Source: Alphaproteobacteria bacterium (GTDB lineage Bacteria > Pseudomonadota > Alphaproteobacteria > Rickettsiales > SXRF01). From it: a DNA stretch of 64,000 nucleotides. The position numbers and the translations under genes were made by a program. Below, one piece after another: positions 8,454 to 18,128 of this stretch. The notes under the pieces were generated by a model, which saw only the letters and a program-made list of their open reading frames with translations, was not told the origin of the DNA and made no database searches. The DNA is taken from assembly GCA_020049775.1 (NCBI GenBank), contig JAGVLO010000008.1, positions 147,790-211,789 on the forward strand, read 5' to 3'. Position 1 is the stretch's first letter, and each line of letters opens with the position of its first letter.

Positions 8454-10262
8454 CTAGAGCCTGTCTGTCAGGTCAACGACGCTGATAAGTTCTTCAAGAT
8501 CGATTTCACCCGCCAGCACACGGTCAATGCCATCTTGCTGCATGGGTACAAAACCGTTGGCCAAGGCATAATCCATCATTTGCTTGCGCGTAGAGCGTGT
8601 TGCAATAAGCTCATCCATGCCGCGGTCAATGCGCAGTACCTCGATAATCGCCATGCGGCCTTTGTAGCCTTTTTGTTTACATTTTTCGCAACCGGCCGGC
8701 TTATAAATCGTCGGCGGCTTGGAACTGTTCACACCTAGTATCTTGCATTCTTCCGGCGTCGCCGTATGCGCCTGCTTACAGTGCGTACATAATTTGCGCG
8801 TCAGCCTTTGCGCAAGGCAGCCAATCAGCGATCCGGCCAGCAAATGTGCCGGCACGCCAATATCACCCAAACGCGGGATAGCGCCCAGCGCGTCGTTGGT
8901 GTGTAGCGTGGTATAAACCTGATGTCCGGTCAGCGATGCACGCACGGCCATCAGCGCCGTGTCTTCATCGCGCACTTCACCGATGAAAATAATGTCAGGA
9001 TCTTGACGCATCATCGAGCGTATGCCGTTGGAAAAATCAAGGCCGGTGCCTTCGCGCACTGCGCTTTGGCGAATCAGCGGCAGCTGATATTCCACAGGAT
9101 CTTCCAGCGTCATGATGTTAGTATCAATCGCGTTGATATATCCCAGCACCGAATAGAGCGTGGTCGTTTTACCGCTGCCGGTCGGACCGGTAACAATGAT
9201 GATACCCTCAGGGCGTTTAATCAGTTTTTTAAGTAGCGTGATATTATGTTCAGTAAAGCCTAGGTCTTCGAGCTTCACCAGCGACTTTGCTTTGTCGAGA
9301 AGGCGCATCACGATATTTTCACCATGGATTGTCGGTTGTGTCGCCACGCGGAAATCCACCTCGCGGCCCAGCACGTTGTAGGTGATGCGGCCATCCTGTG
9401 GGTTGCGCGATTCGGCAATGTTCATACCGGACATGATTTTGATACGCACCACCATCGCCGACCAGTAATCGCGGTGAAAAGTACGCACCTGTACCATCTG
9501 CCCGTCAATGCGGTAACGCAGGCGCAGGAATGAACCTTCCGGTTCAAAATGGATGTCGGATGCACCGGACTTGATGGCGTCCACCAGCAGCGCATTGACA
9601 AGGCGTACCGTCGGGTTGACATACCCTTCCTGCTTGCCGTCTAGCTTAGCGTTGTCGCGTATGCCGGTTTCGATTTCACGCAAAATACCATCTACGGAAA
9701 TTTCATAATCGTAATACTGGTCTATCAACTCAAGTATTTCACTGTCGGTGCAGTAAATAGGCACAATCTTGCTGCCGCGCGGCATGTGGCGGCGCACCTG
9801 GTCAATGGCCAGCACGTTATACACATCCGCCATGGCCAGCTGCAGGTTGTTATCTTCAAATGATACGGGAATCACCTTGTAGCGCAGGGCCACTTCCTTA
9901 GGCACCATACGCACCACGGCAGAATCGAGCATGCTTGATTTGGGGTCGAATTTGCGCGTACCGGATGATTCCGCCAATACTTCACCCAGCGCGCTTTCGG
10001 TGATGAAGCCCATTTCTACCATAATGGCACCGAGCAGTTTCTTCGCGCTCTTCTGTTCGGTTAGCGCCACCTGCAACTGGTCGGAAGAAATCAGGCCAAG
10101 CGACAACAGGCGTTCACCCAGACGCATTGGCTTGGCCGCTTCAGCAGCAGATTCCTGCGTGTCAGCGGCAGGCATTTTATCGTCAGCCACCAGCGGCGTT
10201 TTCGCTTCCGTAGCAGCAGACGCAGCATCACTATTTTCAGGTGTTGTTTTATTGGTCAGCAT
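8454..10262 (-). CDS. Type IV pilus/T2SS assembly ATPase (PilB/GspE/MshE)
   Basis: This 602-residue motor ATPase would drive pilin polymerisation. A low-complexity Ala-rich N-terminus (1-45) precedes an MshEN-type N-terminal domain (about 46-190, with RLGERLLSLGLISSDQLQVA). The catalytic domain has Walker A GPTGSGKTT at 359-367, Asp box IMTLEDPVEYQ, Walker B DPDIIFIGEVRDED and His box GHQVYTTLHTND. A CxxC...CxxC zinc module sits at C492, C495, C525 and C528. It is the first gene of the leftward assembly operon. The 244 bp upstream (10263-10506) hold no gene; I see a TTGAACATTCAA dyad at 10362-10373 but no convincing promoter and no clear Shine-Dalgarno. Confidence 0.9.
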   Translation of the reverse strand: MLTNKTTPENSDAASAATEAKTPLVADDKMPAADTQESAAEAAKPMRLGERLLSLGLISSDQLQVALTEQKSAKKLLGAIMVEMGFITESALGEVLAESSGTRKFDPKSSMLDSAVVRMVPKEVALRYKVIPVSFEDNNLQLAMADVYNVLAIDQVRRHMPRGSKIVPIYCTDSEILELIDQYYDYEISVDGILREIETGIRDNAKLDGKQEGYVNPTVRLVNALLVDAIKSGASDIHFEPEGSFLRLRYRIDGQMVQVRTFHRDYWSAMVVRIKIMSGMNIAESRNPQDGRITYNVLGREVDFRVATQPTIHGENIVMRLLDKAKSLVKLEDLGFTEHNITLLKKLIKRPEGIIIVTGPTGSGKTTTLYSVLGYINAIDTNIMTLEDPVEYQLPLIRQSAVREGTGLDFSNGIRSMMRQDPDIIFIGEVRDEDTALMAVRASLTGHQVYTTLHTNDALGAIPRLGDIGVPAHLLAGSLIGCLAQRLTRKLCTHCKQAHTATPEECKILGVNSSKPPTIYKPAGCEKCKQKGYKGRMAIIEVLRIDRGMDELIATRSTRKQMMDYALANGFVPMQQDGIDRVLAGEIDLEELISVVDLTDRL

Positions 10263-10506
10263 GGCAATAAGTAATTCGTATTCCTACAGCAGACTGTTAC
10301 AGGCACACACAATGGCCCATTCCAGTATTACCCGGAAAAGATTGATTTTGGGTTAAAGTGTTGAACATTCAAGTTTTTAATGTTTTGCCACTGGTGCAGA
10401 ATGAGCCACATAAAATACGCTTTCTGACTCTGCTGAGCGCCACCGTTCCACAGCCATGAAGAATGGAGCAGATTTTATCAACACAAAATTAATATTGATT
10501 AACAAA

Positions 10507-13500
10507 TTAGGCTGCGGACTGGCGCCATTGCAGATGCTTCAGGCACGAGTCAATCCATTGTGCTGTAAGCTTTTCTTGCACTGAATTCTGTTTCAGCCGC
10601 TCACCCAGATGCGCAAAAGACACGGTATCGAGTAGCTGGTCCTGATTGAAGCAGGAATAAACATACGTCTCTTTGCCGGTTACCGGATCAATATGTTTCT
10701 GTAGGCACTGCGCACAAATTTCTTTCATCATGCACTGCATGGGCGAGTTGATGCTACCGATGGCCACATGGTCGGGCCGCAAATGCGGGTGCAACACGCC
10801 ATGGCGCGCAGCGGCCACTGCCTGCATCATGCGGTCGGAACCAATGGCAATAATATGCTGGATGGTAGAAAGCGGAATGTTTGCCTCACCCAGCTTGCCC
10901 TCGCCGTAAGCACGGATGGCTTCCACGATATTGCCGTGGAAAGCCCTGTCCTGCGGCCTGCCGGGGGTGAAGCTGGCTTCATCACAGCACCAGACAATAA
11001 CATCGGCGGCTTTTTCGATTTCCTCAATCTTGTAGCGGTCTATCGCTTTTTTATAACCGGCGAAATAAAGTACTTTTGACCCGCGTTCGCGCATCGCCTT
11101 GCCGATGGAAAATAGCACGGCATTGCCCAGCCCGCCGCCCACAAGCATCACCTGCTCACCCTTGGGAATATGTGTCGGCGTACCTGTCGGACCCATCAAT
11201 ATCACCGGCTCACCCGGCTTCAGATGCGCGCATAAATCCGAAGAACCGCCCATCTCGAGCGTAATCACCGAAATCAGGCCTTGTGCCTTATCCACCCATG
11301 CGCCCGTCAGGGCAAGACCTTCCATGGCCAGCACCGTCGGGCTGCCGTGATGCGCCACACGCACGGCATTGGCTTCAAAATTCTGCAGGCGATAAAACTG
11401 TCCGGGCTCAAACCCACCCGCCGCCAGCGGCGCTTTGATAATCACTTCCACTATGTTGGGTGTCAGGCGATTTACTTGATGAACGCGCGCGCGCAATTGT
11501 TCATTGATGGTATTTATGAAAGCATCGGCAGGTTGGTTGGTTTGCAGGGGGGTTTTGGCAAGTACGCGCGACACCACCGGATAGCCCAGCTTGGCGCTGC
11601 CCATGGCTTTGACCACATTACCGGCAAATGATGGGTGCAAATCACCAAAGAAACTCGCCGACGCACCTTTGTCTCCCGTTGAAAGCAGCACGCGCACTTC
11701 TTTTGGCTTGGTGCTGCGTTCCGGTTTTACCAGCTGGCCGTTTTCATCCACGGCTTTGAAGTATTTGCCGTCTAACTCAAAATGCAGCGGATCTTCGCGT
11801 TGTAACACGGTGTTGGGATTCGTTCCTGCTGCCACCAAAATCGTACGCGCGGGAAGTGTAATAATGTCCTGCGTACCTGCTTTCTTCAGGCCAATGGCGC
11901 TGGCATGGCCGAAGCTATCAACATCTACATGCGCAGGCTCGAATAATTCAGAGAAGAAAATACCTTCTTCAAATGCCTTTTCCACTTCCTCATGGTTCAG
12001 ACGGTAGCTGGGCGCATCAATCAGCCGCTTGCGGTACACCAGTTTAACACCACCCCATTTATCAAGTAATGACCAGACAGCCGGCGTGCGTTTTTCTTTC
12101 TCGGCCTTTTTACGCTCATCGCGAATAGCACGCCCGTGAGCAATGAATTCTTCGGCTATCTGTGTATCTTCTTCGCTCCAGCTGGCGCGCACAATTTTCT
12201 CGCCACGCTCGGCCACCAGCGCTTCGTAACGCGCAAGGAATTTTTCCACCTGCACCGGATAGTAAGCCAGCGATTCAGTGGCCGTATCTATGGCCGTCAG
12301 CCCGCCGCCAATCACCACTACCGGCAGGCGAATCTGCAAATTGGCGATGGAATCTTTTTTAGCAGCACCCGTCAGCTGCAAACTCATCAGGAAATCAGAT
12401 GCCGTGCGCACGCCACGCGCCAGCCCGTTTTTAATATCAAGTATGGTTGGCTTGCCCGCGCCCATGCACAGCGCCACATGATCAAAACCGAGTTGATGCG
12501 CTTTTTCATAAGTAATCGTTGAGCCAAAACGCACACCGCCAATCATGGAAAATTGCGTGCGGCGCTCAAGCAGCAGACGAATAACTTTCAAATAATTCTT
12601 ATCCCAACGCACGGTAATGCCGTATTCCGCTACACCGCCAAAGCCCGCCAGCACACGCTCGTCGAGCGATTCATAGAGCTGACTGATGTCTTTAATGGGT
12701 TCAAACGGCACGCGACCACCTAGCGGTGTCACGCCGGAAACAGCCTCAGGCAGCGGCTCGATTTTAAGCCCGTCAATACCCACCACCGTGTGGCCGTCAT
12801 TCATCAAATGATGCGCTAGCGTATAGCCCGAAGGGCCAAGACCAGCCACCAGCACCTTGTAACCCTTATCAGCCTTGGGTAGCGGACGCTTCAGGTTCAG
12901 CGGATTCCAGCGCGTAAGCAGGCTGTAAATTTCAAAGCCGTATGGCAGGCGCAACACATCGCGCAGAGTATGGGTTTCCACCAATGGGATATTGACCGGA
13001 TCCTGCTTCTGATAAATGCAAGATTTCATGCAGTCGTTGCAAATACGGTGACCCGTGCCTGCGCACATCGGGTTATCCACCGTCACCACCGCCAGCGCCC
13101 CCAGCGGCACGCCTTCGGATTTGAGCATGTTCATTTCGGAGATTTTTTCTTCCAGCGGGCAACCAGCCAGCGTGATTTCCAACGTGTTCTTTTTAAATTC
13201 TCCGGTTTTTTCCTTCAGGCCCTTGGCGCAGGAATCCTTGCCCTGATTATGGCAAAAGATGCAGTAATGTGCATTATCCAGCGCACCCGCCAGCACGCCG
13301 GCGTCATCGGTCAGCGCAAAACCTTCGCGGTGGCGATAGTGACTTTTGTGCAGGCGCATCACCTGCACGCCATCACGCAGCTCCGTTTCAACCGCCACGA
13401 GATTCTCCGGCTCCGGTTTTCTGGGCTGCTTGAACAGTAGGCCGTGTCCATGTTTTTTGCGACCATCATCGCTCAATAATGCCCATGCGGCATAACGTCC

Positions 13501-14001
13501 GGCGATTTCCAGTAATGATTTATGGTCATCTTCTTTTTCCAGCCAGCCCATCACCATAGTGGCAAAAGAAAGCTCAAAGCCGAGGCCAGCATGTTCTTCA
13601 TGCGTATGCGGCAGCGGCAGCATGCCAAGTAACGCTTCTCCGCTGACGCGCTGCACTTCTTCCGGCTTCAGCAGTTTAGCCGCGCGGCGCTGTACAAATA
13701 GGCGCTTGCAGGCATAGAGCGGCGCAAGTTTCTGATGTGTCTGCGCCAGCTGCTTTATCTCGCTTTCAATACCAAACAGCTTGCCGATAAATTGTTCCAC
13801 TTGTGGTGCAAGATCTAGCAATAGTTGCGAATGGTCTTTATCCGAAAGCGTACTGCTATCAGCGCGCGCAGCCATCAAACGGTTGAAAAGCACTACATCC
13901 GCATTTTTCAGTTCCTCAACAAATGCCGAATCCAGCGATACTAAACCGTCACGCTGGTAAAGTTGATCAAAGCTAATGCCAAAGCCAAACGAAGCAGTCA
14001 T
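10507..14001 (-). CDS. GltD-PyrK-like multidomain Fe-S flavoprotein, candidate electron donor to sulfite reductase
   Basis: This is a 1164-residue soluble redox protein with several cofactor modules. Residues 1-230 are mostly helical and not recognised. Cysteines at 247, 250, 258, 281, 313, 321, 324 and 328 suggest one or two Fe-S clusters of the GltD N-terminal type. A first dinucleotide fold (about 382-410, VLVAGLGPSGYTLAHHL) and a second (about 560-580, VVVIGGGLTAIDTATESL) match the GltD family. Residues 840-1075 resemble a PyrK/ferredoxin-reductase module (FEPGQFYRLQNF; VMLVGGGLGNAVLFSIGKAM). The C-terminal cysteines 1090, 1096, 1099 and 1117 have PyrK [2Fe-2S] spacing. It is the last gene of the cys operon, with start and cysNC stop overlapping as TGATG. 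The electron-donor role is inferred from context, since no cysJ is present. Confidence 0.75.
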   Translation of the reverse strand: MTASFGFGISFDQLYQRDGLVSLDSAFVEELKNADVVLFNRLMAARADSSTLSDKDHSQLLLDLAPQVEQFIGKLFGIESEIKQLAQTHQKLAPLYACKRLFVQRRAAKLLKPEEVQRVSGEALLGMLPLPHTHEEHAGLGFELSFATMVMGWLEKEDDHKSLLEIAGRYAAWALLSDDGRKKHGHGLLFKQPRKPEPENLVAVETELRDGVQVMRLHKSHYRHREGFALTDDAGVLAGALDNAHYCIFCHNQGKDSCAKGLKEKTGEFKKNTLEITLAGCPLEEKISEMNMLKSEGVPLGALAVVTVDNPMCAGTGHRICNDCMKSCIYQKQDPVNIPLVETHTLRDVLRLPYGFEIYSLLTRWNPLNLKRPLPKADKGYKVLVAGLGPSGYTLAHHLMNDGHTVVGIDGLKIEPLPEAVSGVTPLGGRVPFEPIKDISQLYESLDERVLAGFGGVAEYGITVRWDKNYLKVIRLLLERRTQFSMIGGVRFGSTITYEKAHQLGFDHVALCMGAGKPTILDIKNGLARGVRTASDFLMSLQLTGAAKKDSIANLQIRLPVVVIGGGLTAIDTATESLAYYPVQVEKFLARYEALVAERGEKIVRASWSEEDTQIAEEFIAHGRAIRDERKKAEKEKRTPAVWSLLDKWGGVKLVYRKRLIDAPSYRLNHEEVEKAFEEGIFFSELFEPAHVDVDSFGHASAIGLKKAGTQDIITLPARTILVAAGTNPNTVLQREDPLHFELDGKYFKAVDENGQLVKPERSTKPKEVRVLLSTGDKGASASFFGDLHPSFAGNVVKAMGSAKLGYPVVSRVLAKTPLQTNQPADAFINTINEQLRARVHQVNRLTPNIVEVIIKAPLAAGGFEPGQFYRLQNFEANAVRVAHHGSPTVLAMEGLALTGAWVDKAQGLISVITLEMGGSSDLCAHLKPGEPVILMGPTGTPTHIPKGEQVMLVGGGLGNAVLFSIGKAMRERGSKVLYFAGYKKAIDRYKIEEIEKAADVIVWCCDEASFTPGRPQDRAFHGNIVEAIRAYGEGKLGEANIPLSTIQHIIAIGSDRMMQAVAAARHGVLHPHLRPDHVAIGSINSPMQCMMKEICAQCLQKHIDPVTGKETYVYSCFNQDQLLDTVSFAHLGERLKQNSVQEKLTAQWIDSCLKHLQWRQSAA

Positions 14002-15965
14002 CAGATGCCCGTTCCCGTATAATCGCGCACGCCGTCATCACCTTCGATAGCAAGATTTTTGGCTGGAACCACCAGCTGATGCTCGACATAGCTAACCAGT
14101 TGGTTGATACATGTTTCAATGTCATATTGTTCTGTATCAATCACAAGGTCGGGATTTTCAGGTACTTCATATGGTGCGCTGACGCCCGTGAATTCTGGTA
14201 TCTCTCCGGCACGCGCTTTTTTATACAAACCTTTGACATCACGTTTCTCGCATGCTTCCAATGATGCCTTAATATACACCATGTGGAATGCTTCCGGTGC
14301 AATTGAGCGCACACGTCGCCTGTCTTCGCGATAAGGTGAAATAAAGGACGTAATCACAATAGTCCCTGCTTGCGCAAAAAGCGCCGCGGTTTCACCCACG
14401 CGGCGGATATTTTCGCTGCGGTCTTCAGGTGAGAAGCCGAGGTCACGGTTTAAACCTTTACGCACATTGTCGCCATCAAGTGCGAACACATTATAGCCTT
14501 TATCAAACAGGCGTTTTTGCAACAGTTTGGCCATGGTTGATTTGCCTGATCCTGAAAGACCGGTAAACCACAACACGCCACCAAAATGTCCGTTGGTCAG
14601 TGCGCGTTGTTCGGCTGTAACACCAAAATCAACACCAAAAATATTGGTGGATTTCACTTCTGATGGCTTCTTGGCGCGCTGGTCAGAAAAACCTTCAGTG
14701 CTGATGATGCCGCCGCCAGCCACGTCATAGTCCTGCACGATGACAAAGCGGCCAAGTTGCGGATTGTTATTAAAATCATCTATAGCGACTATACCACGCG
14801 CGCGCAGCACCACTTCTGCCACATTGCCTCGCTCTACACGCTCGGCTTTTACCTGCGCCAGCGTGTCTGAATCAATCACATGCTCGATGGTTTTGACCTC
14901 AGCCATGATTTCACTGGCCGCGAGCTTTATCTTATAGCGTTTGCCTGTCTCCAGCGGTTTACGGCCAAGCCAGAAAATACGCGCGCGGAACTGGTTGGTC
15001 AGCATCGGTGCTTTTTCTATGTGGCTTGCCACATGCCCGCGCTCAACAAAAATCTGGTCGGTCAGCGTAATACCTACCGACTGGCCCGCATATGCTTCTG
15101 TAGGTTTATTATTATCCGGCCACGCCTCAATGCTGGCAACTTTCACTTGCGTATTGGTAGGTGAAAAAAGCAGCGTATCACCTACCTTCAGGCTGCCGCT
15201 TTCAATGCGTCCAGCAATAATGCGCCGCTCGTCGAATTTATATACATCCTGAACCGGAAAACGCAGCGGCAGACTGGTTTCCGCAGCAGCGACCTTGAAA
15301 TGGTCAAGCATATCGGTCACGCATTCGCTGTTGTACCACGGCATGTTTTTAGAGTTAGCGGTAATGCAATCGCCTTCGCGCGCGGAAATCGGGATAAAGC
15401 AGCTGGGCGTAACGCCGACGCTGGACAAATATTCGCGGTAGTCTTTCTCAATATCGCGGAAGGCTTTTTCGCTGTAGCCAACCATATCCATCTTATTGAC
15501 CAACACGGCAATCTGGCGCACGCCAAGAAGGTGTAGCAAATACCCATGACGCTTGCTCTGTTCACGTATGCCCTCATGGGCATCAATCAGCACCAGTGCG
15601 GCATCGGCCTGCGAAGCGCCGGTAATCATGTTTTTCAGAAATTCTTTGTGGCCGGGCGCATCAATAATCACGACATCGCGCTGCTGTGTGCGCAGCCATA
15701 TCTGGGTGGTGTCGATGGTGATGCCCTGATCACGCTCGGTTTGCAGCGCATCCATCAGGAAAGACCATTCAAACGGCATGCCGCGTTTTTTGCAGCTGGC
15801 CTGAATCGCTTCCATCTTGCCGTCCGGCAATGAGTGCGTGTCATGCAGCAGACGGCCGACCAGCGTAGACTTGCCGTGGTCGACATGGCCTACAATCACA
15901 ATCTTCAGCTGCTGGCGGCTCTGGTTCATTGCTTCTGCTTTAGGTTTTGCCTGTGTTTTAGTCAT
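14001..15965 (-). CDS. cysNC: Bifunctional sulfate adenylyltransferase subunit 1/adenylylsulfate kinase (CysN-CysC)
   Basis: This is a 654-residue fusion. The N-terminal GTPase (CysN) has G1 GHVDHGKST at 26-34, G3 DAPGHKEF and G4 NKMD. It drives APS formation together with CysD. The C-terminal APS kinase (CysC) starts near residue 450 and has Walker [10 protein letters not shown] at 469-477 and the [16 protein letters not shown] motif. The fused NodQ-like arrangement is common in proteobacteria. The start at 15965 gives a short polar leader; an ATG at 15929 is possible. It lies 14 bp after cysD and overlaps the flavoprotein start by one base. Confidence 0.93.
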   Translation of the reverse strand: MTKTQAKPKAEAMNQSRQQLKIVIVGHVDHGKSTLVGRLLHDTHSLPDGKMEAIQASCKKRGMPFEWSFLMDALQTERDQGITIDTTQIWLRTQQRDVVIIDAPGHKEFLKNMITGASQADAALVLIDAHEGIREQSKRHGYLLHLLGVRQIAVLVNKMDMVGYSEKAFRDIEKDYREYLSSVGVTPSCFIPISAREGDCITANSKNMPWYNSECVTDMLDHFKVAAAETSLPLRFPVQDVYKFDERRIIAGRIESGSLKVGDTLLFSPTNTQVKVASIEAWPDNNKPTEAYAGQSVGITLTDQIFVERGHVASHIEKAPMLTNQFRARIFWLGRKPLETGKRYKIKLAASEIMAEVKTIEHVIDSDTLAQVKAERVERGNVAEVVLRARGIVAIDDFNNNPQLGRFVIVQDYDVAGGGIISTEGFSDQRAKKPSEVKSTNIFGVDFGVTAEQRALTNGHFGGVLWFTGLSGSGKSTMAKLLQKRLFDKGYNVFALDGDNVRKGLNRDLGFSPEDRSENIRRVGETAALFAQAGTIVITSFISPYREDRRRVRSIAPEAFHMVYIKASLEACEKRDVKGLYKKARAGEIPEFTGVSAPYEVPENPDLVIDTEQYDIETCINQLVSYVEHQLVVPAKNLAIEGDDGVRDYTGTGI

Positions 15966-15979
15966 TTTAAATTCCAGTA

Positions 15980-16813
15980 TTACATATAGCCGTCGGCGCG
16001 CAAGCGCTCAAAGCTTGATTCATCTTCATCGGCGCCCATCGGACGGCCGGAGCGCTCAGACACTTTGGTGGTTTTCAGTTCTTCGATAATGGCATCCAGA
16101 GTGGCAGCTTTGCTTTCAATCGGCCAGGTGATGCCTTTTTCACCAAGGCTGCGGAAGCGCATCATTTTACCACCAAAATCTCGGCCTTCCAGCGTATTAT
16201 AGGGCTTGGCATAATAGAGCGGCACGATAGCAATATTCTCGCGCTGTATATATTGCCAGATGTCGAGTTCCGTCCAGTGCAGCAGCGGGTGGATACGAAT
16301 AGAGGTGCCGGGCGCAAAATCGGTCTTGTATTGATCCCAAAACTCCGGTGGCTGTTCTTTTACGTCCCACTGACCTTCCTGACCGCGCGGTGAAAATACG
16401 CGCTCCTTCGCACGCGTTGCTTCTTCGTCGCGGCGGATACCGGCAATAATGCCGACATAACCGTTCTTATCAATCACCTCTTTCAGGCCCAGTGTTTTAC
16501 GAGCTGCAACGCGCGCAGCATGCGGCAGTGTTGCGTCGGTTGCGTCGATCGGCGGACAGAGATAACTTATGAGGTTGATACCCCACTCCTTGGTATAGCG
16601 GTCACGGAATGCATACACCTCTTCCATTTCCAGCTCGGTGTCGCAGTGAATCAGCGGAAACGGCACTTGCCCGAAAAACGCCTTGCGTGCCAGGTGAATC
16701 ATCACATTGCTGTCCTTGCCGAATGACCATAGCATAGCGAGCTTATCGATAGCGTGGAACGCCTCGCGGAATATGTAAATGCTCTGTGCTTCCAGTTTAT
16801 CCAGATGATCCAT
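15980..16813 (-). CDS. cysD: Sulfate adenylyltransferase subunit 2
   Basis: This 277-residue member of the PP-loop ATPase family is the catalytic half of ATP sulfurylase, paired with CysN. The PP-loop-like motif is [20 protein letters not shown] near the N-terminus. The conserved segments [18 protein letters not shown] and [17 protein letters not shown], and the C-terminal [14 protein letters not shown] and [20 protein letters not shown], are typical of CysD. Length is normal for the family. The start overlaps the cysH stop at 16813 and cysNC follows 14 bp later. Confidence 0.95.
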   Translation of the reverse strand: MDHLDKLEAQSIYIFREAFHAIDKLAMLWSFGKDSNVMIHLARKAFFGQVPFPLIHCDTELEMEEVYAFRDRYTKEWGINLISYLCPPIDATDATLPHAARVAARKTLGLKEVIDKNGYVGIIAGIRRDEEATRAKERVFSPRGQEGQWDVKEQPPEFWDQYKTDFAPGTSIRIHPLLHWTELDIWQYIQRENIAIVPLYYAKPYNTLEGRDFGGKMMRFRSLGEKGITWPIESKAATLDAIIEELKTTKVSERSGRPMGADEDESSFERLRADGYM

Positions 16814-17550
16814 TATACGCTCCAGTTACTCACTTCATCGCTGGACAGATGAATCCCGCACTCTGTCTTTTGCTCGTTTTCAATACCAATCGTATGCGCC
16901 CAGCGGCCTGCGCGTTCGTCCTGCCCTTCAGCGACCGGCTTGGTGCATGGCATGCAGCCGATGGAGGGATACCCTTTAGCTACCAGCGGATGCTCCGGCA
17001 AACCACGGTCTTTAGTTTCCTTTTTCTGGCGCTCCTTGTCCCACAGTGCCACCGGATTGATGCGGAAGATGCCTTCTTCATCCAGCTCGATGGTTTCCAT
17101 CTTTGCGCGCTCACTAGTCTGGTAGCGCTTGCGTCCGGTAATCAACGCTTTGATGCACAGCTGCGCAACGGCGCGGTTGAGCGGTTCAACCTTACGCAAC
17201 CAGCAGCAGCGGTTGGGCTGGGTTTTCCATAGCTCACCATCTGAATCAATACGCTCAAGCATTTCCTTATCCGGCGTCAGCCAGTGAACATTCGTAAGCC
17301 CGAGACTATTGGTAAGCGTACGCGCATAATCGAGTGTTTCAGGAAAATGTTTTTGTGTTTCCAGAAATAGTACAGGTGTAGCCTTATCCACTTCTGCCAC
17401 CAGCGAAAGCATCAGTGCTGCGTCTGCACCAAAGGAAGAAATCAGCGCCGCTTCTCCTTTGAATTCTTCGCGCAGGATAATGCGTAGCAGCGGCAGGGCG
17501 TCCAGCTCGCCGTAAAACATTTGCAGGCGTGTGAGTGATACTTCGCTCAT
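16813..17550 (-). CDS. cysH: APS/PAPS reductase with Fe-S cysteine pairs
   Basis: This 245-residue protein reduces activated sulfate to sulfite. It has the PP-loop fold segment ALISSFGADAALMLSLVAEV. The C-terminal catalytic cysteine lies in KTECGIHL (C231). The additional pairs C115-C116 (NRCCWLRK) and C199-x2-C202 (GCMPCTKP) are the [4Fe-4S] ligands that characterise the APS-reducing bacterial and plant-type enzyme rather than the PAPS-only enterobacterial CysH. The substrate is therefore more likely APS, although an APS kinase domain is encoded two genes downstream. The start overlaps the cysG-like stop (ATGA). Confidence 0.9.
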   Translation of the reverse strand: MSEVSLTRLQMFYGELDALPLLRIILREEFKGEAALISSFGADAALMLSLVAEVDKATPVLFLETQKHFPETLDYARTLTNSLGLTNVHWLTPDKEMLERIDSDGELWKTQPNRCCWLRKVEPLNRAVAQLCIKALITGRKRYQTSERAKMETIELDEEGIFRINPVALWDKERQKKETKDRGLPEHPLVAKGYPSIGCMPCTKPVAEGQDERAGRWAHTIGIENEQKTECGIHLSSDEVSNWSV

Positions 17551-18125
17551 GCCGCTTTATCCTTATCGGTAAGCCAGCCTTTTTCAGCAAGATGTGCTTC
17601 AGTGGCGTCAATAACCTCTTTCATGCTGGAGCCACGCGATTTCAACGATAGGCGTAGTTCCGACAGTTCGCGCACATAGCCCGCCCATTCCACGCCAAAA
17701 CGTGCGGCTATGGCATCGCGTACTTTGCGCGCGAGTGTCGGTGAAGCACCGCTAGTGGAAACAGCAATCACCAGCTCGCCACGGCGCACATTGGCGGTGA
17801 AATAAAAATCGCACAAATCATTGATATCTTCGACATTGATAAGTTTACCGGCAGCACGCGCCCAGCGGGCAATTTCTTCGGCCTGCGCGCGCTCTAATGC
17901 AACGGCAAGCACTATACTTGCCGAGCTGACTTCCGCCTGTGTAGGCATTCGTTCTGTAAGGCGGTCACCTGCTTTTTCTTTCAGCTCGGCTGAAGCCTGG
18001 GCAGAAAATACGCGCACATGTGCTGCTGCGTCTTCATCGAGGTACGCAAGCCTGCGCAGTAACAGATCTCCCTGCCCTACGAGCAGAATGGGTATATGTT
18101 TTAGATTGAGCGCTACGGGTAACAT
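17547..18125 (-). CDS. cysG: Precorrin-2 dehydrogenase/sirohydrochlorin ferrochelatase domain (Met8p/CysG N-terminal type)
   Basis: The 192-residue protein corresponds to the N-terminal half of CysG and would make siroheme from precorrin-2. The nucleotide-binding segment ILLVGQGDLLLRRLAYL replaces the usual GGGxVAxRK pattern with GQGDLLLRR, so one glycine and the lysine differ. The downstream dimer region contains INVEDINDLCDFYFTANVRR and the family signature AVSTSGASPTLARKVRDAI. The uroporphyrinogen-III methyltransferase half of CysG is absent here and must be encoded elsewhere. Its position between cysI and cysH fits siroheme supply to sulfite reductase. Confidence 0.85.
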   Translation of the reverse strand: MLPVALNLKHIPILLVGQGDLLLRRLAYLDEDAAAHVRVFSAQASAELKEKAGDRLTERMPTQAEVSSASIVLAVALERAQAEEIARWARAAGKLINVEDINDLCDFYFTANVRRGELVIAVSTSGASPTLARKVRDAIAARFGVEWAGYVRELSELRLSLKSRGSSMKEVIDATEAHLAEKGWLTDKDKAA

Positions 18126-18128
18126 AAA

